NCBI GenBank assembly: GCA_003483885.1
Contig: DMXI01000505.1
Span: forward strand, 1-27,369
DNA length: 27,369 nucleotides
Direction of reading: 5' to 3'
Source of the DNA: Microscillaceae bacterium
Lineage (GTDB): Bacteria; Bacteroidota; Bacteroidia; Cytophagales; Microscillaceae
Shown here: positions 22,201-27,369 of the stretch, one piece after another
Layout of the letters: each line of letters starts with the position of its first letter
Numbering within the stretch: position 1 is the stretch's first letter
Translations under genes and position numbers: made by a program
The notes under the pieces: model-generated
Databases searched by the model: none
What the model saw: the letters and a program-made list of their open reading frames with translations, nothing else
What the model was told of the DNA's origin: nothing

Positions 22201-25200
22201 GGTGTAGGCCAAGAATTTTCCTGAACCTGATACTATATGAAAATAACTCTCTTCGTCAGAAGGGATCAACTCAAATTCTTGTTCCTGATGGTGTATATCA
22301 ATGGTACTTTGGTTGACTCCCTGCTGGGTATCCAGGAAGTTGTTGGTAGCTCGATTACGTAAATAAAACCTCGATGAAGCTTCTGAATCATTCGCAGAAA
22401 GGATATCCAATGGATCAGACATAAGTTTTTGAAGCGAAACCGACCTTTTTTTCCACCTTTGTTTGGAATCTGAGGCATTGTAGGTAAACACTCTCAAGCC
22501 TATACTATCTTCATAAGAAATTTCTTGAATGGCCAGACCTTCGTTCAATTTGTTTCGGAAAATGACCTCTTCTCCTACATCTTCTATCCGCCATTTGGTG
22601 CTTTCCAATTGCGTTGATGTGACGGTCCAAATCCAGGCTCCTGAACTAGCTCCTTCGGTATAGCCCAAATATTTTCCAGTGCCCGATAAAATATGCACAT
22701 AGCCCACCTCATTGGAAGGTACAAACTCAAATATTTGTTCCTGGTTATTTACCTCAATAGCGCTTTGGTTGGCTCCTTGTTGAGTATCCATCAAGTTGCC
22801 TGTAGCCACGTTACTAAGATAGTACTGCACCCGTGGATGCTTGAACGCATCACTCACCCGACTCGAGATCGCTTCTTCCTCTCCTATAAAACCCTGCATT
22901 TGCATCGCTTGATACCAATTGGTCAAGGCCACGTTTTGAGATTCATCCAATACCGCCGCCTTCAGTTCGTCAAGCGAAACCCGCCCCATCCAACTAAACG
23001 GCTGATAGTAGGTGTGTTTAGCCGCCATTTGCAAGTGGCTCATAGGAGCCTCAATCACTGCCTGAACATTGGCCGGGGATGTGGTAGTGTAGGTCTTATT
23101 GGCAGTATCTGATGCATACAATTCTCCAAAACCTTCTCTCGTTTCTTCATACACATTGTTTTCTTCGTTCCAGCGCATAGTAGTGCCATAATGGGAAGAA
23201 GCGATTACCCGCCCCAGGGCATCAAATACCACTTCTGAGGCATTGTCGTTCAAGTCCAAGGTTCGGAAAGGTTGCATCAACTGATAATCTACGGCTCTTT
23301 TGGGCGTATTATCAGCATAAGTTGCAGTAAGTTCGGCTACCTTAGACGTATTCCCCAAGGCATCAGTCTGCGCTATAGTCAGGAGGTTGTAACGATCGTA
23401 GATGGTGGTAATAGTGCTCCCTTTGGGATCAGTATATTCTTGGAGGGTGTAAAACTGCTGAGCATCATTGTAGGTGTAACTACCAGATCGGGTGGCCCAA
23501 AAGTCCTGACTTTGGGCGTTGGCATTTCCTGTACTGGTCAGGGTCTTTCTCTGATAGTGCCCTTTATCGGGGAGCGACATCAAACTGCTAAGCTCAGACG
23601 AAGTGAAAAACTGATCATCCTGTACCAATATATTTTCCAAGGCCGTGAGATCAAAGGCCGACTCTGCGGTGCCATCGCCTCCTTTAGGTAATAAAAACCC
23701 GCGGTACCCTGGGCGGCTGAGGTCATTCTTTTTAGAGAGAAAGGCAGATGAGGCTGGATCAGCCACGTTGTCGTTGGGCTGTACATAGTAATACTCCTGG
23801 CTGCTCCAGTGCATCAGTTCCACCTCAAGGTTGGCCGCAGCAAAAGTGACATCATTTCCGGCACTATCGATGGTGACAAATTGAATGAAATTTTTGATGG
23901 TGTCGTAATCATAGATCGCTCCCTGATAACCATCAAAGGCATTGTTTGGGGTTACGGCGGTGCCAATGGGACCCAAGGCGGCCGAGTTTTTTATAAAATA
24001 AGCATAGCTATGGGTGGGTACTCCCAATAGGTAAAACTGCTCATTGCCATAACTTGCCCCTAAATCGCTGGCTGGGTCTGCAAAGTTTTCTATTTTGTGA
24101 AGGGTAGTGAATGCTCTTAAGGTGCGTTGTTCGTTGTTTACTTCAACATGAGCATCCTGGTAATCCTGACGACGAGGATACTGTAGGGTACAACTTTGCA
24201 ATACATGGCCATAATTATCAAATTTGATAGCCGCAGTGTAGCCTACCATTGGATCGTGCAGATTACGTTCATAGTGATAGCCCAGGTTTTCGCGAGGCAA
24301 CACCTGAAACGAAGCATAATTGAGCAGGGGCAATGGTTGAGACGCTTCCATGAGCGGTTGTACCAACCATACGGTTTCGTTGCTCAGGCTGGAGGTGTAC
24401 AGTTCCCAGGCAGTGCTATCTGGGTTTTGGGCATAGGCTTCTTGGTTCAGACCATACAATTCGGAACGAATGGGAGCCCCCGCCAGATGTAAATGCGCTT
24501 GGCGCGTAAGTTCATCCGTGACAGTTTCGGTCCCAAATTCGGCATTGTAGGTGGATAGATATTGGGCCTGGAGGTCTTTTTTAGCACTATTAGCTAGTAG
24601 ATTGCCTCCTTGACTCCCCGCCATAAAATATTCCAGTTGTTGGTATAAACTGGTGATGTCGCCCTGGCGAGGATTGCCACTATGGTACCATACGCAACTT
24701 TTCGAAGGAGGCGAGTTTTCGGGTAGGTTGCTGTCATTGTAGCTGGAAATAACATCGGTATGCTCCACGTAGCCATAGCCCCGAAAAGTTTTTTCTATGC
24801 CATCGTAATAGCTGTGACGGTAACGATAAGTTTCGGTAAGTTTAGATTGACTCACTTCGTCGTCTACGATTACCTCATGGATAGACCATACCGGAAAAGG
24901 GGCTCGGGTAAACCACTCAACTTGCTGTTGTTTGTCTTCCAGATAAAAATGCACCGAGCTTCGATAAGAGGTAGTAGTTACTGCTCCCTGGTTATTGTTG
25001 TAGCGCGCTAGTAAGTAGGGTTTTACGCCTCCGTTAAAATCGTATACCCACTGCCGAGCTTCGAGCCCCATTTGCTGAAAAATCATACAGGTAAGCCCAT
25101 TGCCAAATACATCGGTGAAGTACAACTGCGTATGTAAGTCATCGTAGGTTTGTTCGTCAGGGTAAGCAATGAATATTTCTGAACCCAGACGGTTACCGCA

Positions 25201-27276
25201 TTGATTAGGATAAATCGCAATGCCATTACTTTTAGCCAGGATCAAATCTGCGGTGCCCGTGCCATCTAAATCGGCAAAATGAATGCGACTTGTTTTAAAT
25301 TCCCCCTCCGCAAATGTAGGGAAGTTGTCTATTTCAATGGCTTCTCCAAACTGCCCATAGCCCAGGTTAGGATAGTACTTGAGCTTCTCCTTGTCAAGAT
25401 GTACCAAATGTTGTTTCCCATCTCCAGCAATATTTATAAAATCAAAAAACACTTCCTCTGAAGATTGTAGCGAAGAAGGAAGGGGAGTATTTTGCTGTTC
25501 CTGGCCTGGCTCGAACCCCACAGGTCCATTGTTTTTATAATAACGAAGTTGACCATTACTCATCGGAATGACACAATCGACAATATGATTGCCAGTGACA
25601 TCTACCCAAAAGCGTTGGGGTCTGCTCAGTTCAGTTGGTGTAAGCGGAATAGGAGTAAATTCGCCCCAAGCATCTATAGGCTGCCCCGTATCAGCATCGT
25701 TTTCGTTTTGTAGGGCTTCATAATACCCCAGTTGTCCAGCGTAATTGGTGACATAATCCAGCCTTCCATTGCCGTTGATGTCCATCAACTGATGATGATT
25801 ATTTTTGCTCAGCATTCCTAAAGGCAATCGTACTGGGTTGTCGGCTCGTTTGTAGTATACCGGGTCACCTCCTCCTAGCTTGCCATCGATGGCATCCCAA
25901 TCGGTTTGGTAATAAAAAGCCTCTTGCCCATTGCTGGCTACCCAACCAGTAATGCCCTCTCCGTACAGATCGGCTGTAAAAAAGTTGCCTCCAAAGCCAG
26001 TAAGGTCGGGGAGTGATTGATCGTTGCCAGTGGTGTTTTTGACCAGCATTTCGCGATAAGGGCGCTTCTCAGGGGCAAAATGATGATACGCCATTTCAAG
26101 TGGAGGCAAATAGTTGACATCGTAACGACTGCCATTCCAATAATACCCCGCTTCCTGAGACGCTACCAATAAAGTACGTACCGGCGATTCGTTATAAATA
26201 TAGGCCGTGGCGCTATGTAACAAAGGCGTAGCCGTGTCAAACTCCTCGGGAAAGCGATGAAAGGTCAACACTCGACGACACAAGCGGTGGGTGCGGATCT
26301 CAAAACCACAAGCATAGTCAGAGTGAGCATCCTGGCGTTTGGTCCAGGTAGTAATGCCCTGGGTTGGGTCATGGGACTGATAAATATCCTGCTTGGTAAG
26401 GTCCCTCAAATCATATTGTCCGTAGTCCCAGACTGTTTCGAAAAACCAATCGGGTTCTACCAAAGTATTATTCAGGGCTTTACTTAACACCAATGAAGCG
26501 GCTAAAGGGGTAGTGTGTCCTGAACAAATCCGATCGAGGTAAACTTTATTGAGATGGGCGTGGTTTTTTTCAGGCGCTATATTGTCATTTACTCCTACCT
26601 TGTTTTCTTGGGCATACTTAGTAAGGGTACAATGCCCCATGGCATCTAAGTGTTCCTCCGCAAGCCAGGAACATACTCGTTTGGGGTTGAGCGTGCCACT
26701 CGAGTCTCGGTCGCTTACTTTGGCTACATCGCTTACGCCAAACAACGAAAGGGAGTTATCGGCACCTATGACCACCCAAAACGAGGAGGGTAGGGTGGTT
26801 GATTTACCAGATAAGCGTTTCCAATAGTAAATGAGCGCGTGATCGTTTTCTTTTTGCGGACGGTATGGGCGTACCTCGTAATCATTGTTGCCCTTAGTTT
26901 CGTGCACAACAGGACGTTTCCAATATTGTTGATCAACCGCTTCATCCTGTAGGGAGCCATATTTAATTACTCGTTTTCCCTGCTCAAGCAAAGGTACCAG
27001 CATTTGCCCTGCAAGCTCAAAGGTATCGAGATTGTCATCATACGTAGGGGTGTTTCTATGGGTACTCCGGGAGATACCTTTTCCACTGGCCACCCCAAAG
27101 CCAAAACCATGTTCGCCATTACCTGCACTGGTATTGTATTCCAAACCGCCCAAAGACAGGCCTCCCGAACCGGTAAATCCCGCCACTTTAAATTGCCCAC
27201 CATAGCCACTTAATGATCCTTCGGGGCTAGGTAAGCTGGGTTTGAGGGTAGGGCCTGATTGATTTGATGTTTTCAT
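19183..27276 (-). CDS. Giant TcB-like toxin scaffold fused to the N-terminal part of TcC
   Basis: 2697 residues from the ATG at 27276; an upstream TTG read adds 22 unlikely residues. In order: an SpvB-type N-terminus (SLPSPEGSLSGYGGQF, YDDNLDTFELAG); FG-GAP/VCBS propeller repeats from about 425 (MDINGNGRLDYV, FADLDGTGTADLILA); a TcB middle region ending FRGYGYVEHTD near 833; RHS repeats; two ricin-like domains (about 1479-1763); and YSDGLGRSLQRK near 1930. From about 2120 it follows TcC: VHDNRGLTLR, IADPRF, FDATGEV, FDPAGNVAAL, ending YKYDGLYRLTQADVVAT. It lacks the RHS core and toxin, which lie in the two following ORFs. TcB and TcC form a hollow cocoon around the toxin, so this protein should be most of that shell. 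There is no signal peptide and no TcA in the window. Confidence 0.88.
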   Translation of the reverse strand: MKTSNQSGPTLKPSLPSPEGSLSGYGGQFKVAGFTGSGGLSLGGLEYNTSAGNGEHGFGFGVASGKGISRSTHRNTPTYDDNLDTFELAGQMLVPLLEQGKRVIKYGSLQDEAVDQQYWKRPVVHETKGNNDYEVRPYRPQKENDHALIYYWKRLSGKSTTLPSSFWVVIGADNSLSLFGVSDVAKVSDRDSSGTLNPKRVCSWLAEEHLDAMGHCTLTKYAQENKVGVNDNIAPEKNHAHLNKVYLDRICSGHTTPLAASLVLSKALNNTLVEPDWFFETVWDYGQYDLRDLTKQDIYQSHDPTQGITTWTKRQDAHSDYACGFEIRTHRLCRRVLTFHRFPEEFDTATPLLHSATAYIYNESPVRTLLVASQEAGYYWNGSRYDVNYLPPLEMAYHHFAPEKRPYREMLVKNTTGNDQSLPDLTGFGGNFFTADLYGEGITGWVASNGQEAFYYQTDWDAIDGKLGGGDPVYYKRADNPVRLPLGMLSKNNHHQLMDINGNGRLDYVTNYAGQLGYYEALQNENDADTGQPIDAWGEFTPIPLTPTELSRPQRFWVDVTGNHIVDCVIPMSNGQLRYYKNNGPVGFEPGQEQQNTPLPSSLQSSEEVFFDFINIAGDGKQHLVHLDKEKLKYYPNLGYGQFGEAIEIDNFPTFAEGEFKTSRIHFADLDGTGTADLILAKSNGIAIYPNQCGNRLGSEIFIAYPDEQTYDDLHTQLYFTDVFGNGLTCMIFQQMGLEARQWVYDFNGGVKPYLLARYNNNQGAVTTTSYRSSVHFYLEDKQQQVEWFTRAPFPVWSIHEVIVDDEVSQSKLTETYRYRHSYYDGIEKTFRGYGYVEHTDVISSYNDSNLPENSPPSKSCVWYHSGNPRQGDITSLYQQLEYFMAGSQGGNLLANSAKKDLQAQYLSTYNAEFGTETVTDELTRQAHLHLAGAPIRSELYGLNQEAYAQNPDSTAWELYTSSLSNETVWLVQPLMEASQPLPLLNYASFQVLPRENLGYHYERNLHDPMVGYTAAIKFDNYGHVLQSCTLQYPRRQDYQDAHVEVNNEQRTLRAFTTLHKIENFADPASDLGASYGNEQFYLLGVPTHSYAYFIKNSAALGPIGTAVTPNNAFDGYQGAIYDYDTIKNFIQFVTIDSAGNDVTFAAANLEVELMHWSSQEYYYVQPNDNVADPASSAFLSKKNDLSRPGYRGFLLPKGGDGTAESAFDLTALENILVQDDQFFTSSELSSLMSLPDKGHYQRKTLTSTGNANAQSQDFWATRSGSYTYNDAQQFYTLQEYTDPKGSTITTIYDRYNLLTIAQTDALGNTSKVAELTATYADNTPKRAVDYQLMQPFRTLDLNDNASEVVFDALGRVIASSHYGTTMRWNEENNVYEETREGFGELYASDTANKTYTTTSPANVQAVIEAPMSHLQMAAKHTYYQPFSWMGRVSLDELKAAVLDESQNVALTNWYQAMQMQGFIGEEEAISSRVSDAFKHPRVQYYLSNVATGNLMDTQQGANQSAIEVNNQEQIFEFVPSNEVGYVHILSGTGKYLGYTEGASSGAWIWTVTSTQLESTKWRIEDVGEEVIFRNKLNEGLAIQEISYEDSIGLRVFTYNASDSKQRWKKRSVSLQKLMSDPLDILSANDSEASSRFYLRNRATNNFLDTQQGVNQSTIDIHHQEQEFELIPSDEESYFHIVSGSGKFLAYTQGAGSGAWIWHTSSANLHWDGTKWSIEELGDSLIFRNKLDGGLAIQDAHYEDSIGLQVITYNASDTKQQWEKIPVLPQKRQQTSLDTLSYAQQQEIHDLLLRKSIIETTPAHMLSTSIKDYPDMSYARVSRTQLIALQTNDEVHHQNVDTWLATAYATNPPYLHEEISNNNGQSTYGIFTSAMRTALENSTDVNSFVAQLQATAITLGNAFTNFGATQQAVYDLYQQALNQRIEQHLQYSDGLGRSLQRKIKAEPGQECFIFANNQVTTNTGNAVPTRWLTQGHVAYNNKGEVVLAYDPYYIDTPAFVESELLKTLGTSPINYYDALGRVTHSITPKGYLMAHEWTAWSNTIWDANDSLLLSPYYEVNQQFLDGTTRPQSQHDPVKYFFDYTDDKLAKISSGNDDEKSIATSIQEALQQTLRLAFTPTNTVHDNRGLTLRSRQTGNYLYITFMLKPYTVLDGTGISTSLNYLEKLINLGYLEEKASGDEQNITPTTAQQTKKYPVLAQNEIKKLTDGLERKFSLFAPSILAVLWAMHQTNDQMSGIQESVTNTFKTKFDQILGVGALPWRKEEYWELLDKLTSLGFFMSGASNPSSPRYTFGIAALDYPIIEDSDDNPLLNLVMMLGWAKGEKFETSSYYDVYGRATKIADPRFTAANDFKTNKNEKVYNLITTYAGALGAAVKSDYADAGPSWALSDVLGRHLWNRDARNIETEVVYDALHRPTAVKQHLRATASWSATTSRIAYGESIADAHKFNFRGQAVQTFTQGGWSATSRGFNILGQSLGNSLRLTKAFIPDFRYAVPKPCVDLSDLVLEPAQVLQNVALSANLAQVLQTDVYENTAVFDATGEVQRLIDVAQNIHLPQFHLSGGVAQMKVNGIDFMDEVVYNARKQKLSVKTKNAAQALVTHCHYTYDPKNYGLVQIYASHSDADVNRVDEHEVIYHKTGDTRQNLVYTFDPAGNVAALPLSVYQGPDKDSVVQAFSHKAAYKYDGLYRLTQADVVAT
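21982..22372 (-). repeat. Ricin-like (QxW) domain, second tandem copy within the scaffold
   Basis: Residues about 1635-1763: FYLRNRATNNFLDTQQG, FHIVSGSGKFLAYTQG, GAWIW, FRNKLDGGLAIQD and DTKQQWEK. It closely repeats the preceding domain in both spacing and wording. The QxW ending and threefold IxNxxTxxFLD-like pattern point to a beta-trefoil lectin fold; carbohydrate binding is inferred. Confidence 0.65.
22452..22840 (-). repeat. Ricin-like (QxW) domain, first tandem copy within the scaffold
   Basis: Residues about 1479-1608: YYLSNVATGNLMDTQQG, VHILSGTGKYLGYTEG, GAWIW, FRNKLNEGLAIQE and DSKQRWKK. It is inserted between RHS-type segments of the TcB part, which usual insecticidal TcB proteins do not carry there as far as I know. 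Confidence 0.65.
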
Positions 27277-27280
27277 TGTA

Positions 27281-27358
27281 TTAATATTTTTGAGGTTTTG
27301 GAAGCAAATGGGTTGTTGAAGTGTTTTTGAGGTATTCGCCAAAGTTGCTGGTGCTCAT
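27281..27358 (-). CDS. Short ORF or 3' end of an upstream gene before the scaffold gene
   Basis: A 25-codon frame starting ATG at 27358 (MSTSNFGEYLKNTSTTHLLP...) stops four bases before the scaffold ATG. No stop precedes it before the window edge, so it may be the tail of a longer gene. Its tight junction with the scaffold gene is the only reason to list it. No similarity is recognised. Confidence 0.3.
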   Translation of the reverse strand: MSTSNFGEYLKNTSTTHLLPKPQKY

Positions 27359-27369
27359 TTGTAATGAGT

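Noticed and set aside
27277..27342. TTG start 22 codons upstream for the giant scaffold
   Set aside because: The added residues do not resemble SpvB-type N-termini, and a good ATG stands at 27276.

Overview
The window looks like a piece of a Bacteroidota chromosome, probably of the Cytophagales type. It is AT-rich, lacks strong Shine-Dalgarno sites, has TAnnTTTG-type promoter hexamers, and carries a 23-residue leucine-rich-repeat protein, orphan HTH regulators and a large Tc/Rhs toxin locus. A species such as Microscilla marina would fit, but this is an impression from gene content, not a search result.

Region 1 (1-1423): a 5'-truncated IS982-family transposase, followed by about 550 bases with two imperfect inverted repeats and no convincing gene. 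Region 2 (1424-10885): five compact regulator-plus-enzyme modules. They are an SDR with an AraC regulator; a divergent Fur-type regulator facing an HMA-like small protein and a methyltransferase; an AraC regulator with a flavodoxin-fold quinone reductase; an HxlR regulator with a SnoaL-like protein; and an AraC regulator followed by an operon of two SDRs and a SnoaL/Atu4866 lipoprotein that ends in a clear terminator. Region 3 (11087-12520): an LRR protein with 15 regular repeats.

Region 4 (12800-27369, all minus strand): in transcription order, a very large TcB-like protein (about 2697 residues), two short RHS-core proteins with unrelated C-terminal toxin domains, then a response regulator and a membrane HTH protein that share a C-terminal DNA-binding module. 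By eye, the last 570 or so residues of the large protein match the N-terminal part of insecticidal TcC proteins. The two short ORFs begin exactly where TcC continues. The locus therefore reads as a TcB-TcC fusion whose TcC part is split, with the last RHS strands, the self-cleaving core and the toxin carried on separate cassettes.

The two cassettes share 94 of their first 100 residues and the same core register, then diverge completely after the predicted cleavage site. One toxin has a PD-(D/E)XK nuclease signature; the other is unrecognised. The spacer before the second cassette holds a 27-codon remnant of the 3' end of the large gene. The first cassette thus lies between direct repeats of [large-gene 3' end - spacer - cassette 5' end]. 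This is the arrangement expected if toxin tips are swapped or displaced by homologous recombination, and it is the most interesting system in the window. No TcA-like pore component and no recognisable immunity gene are present.
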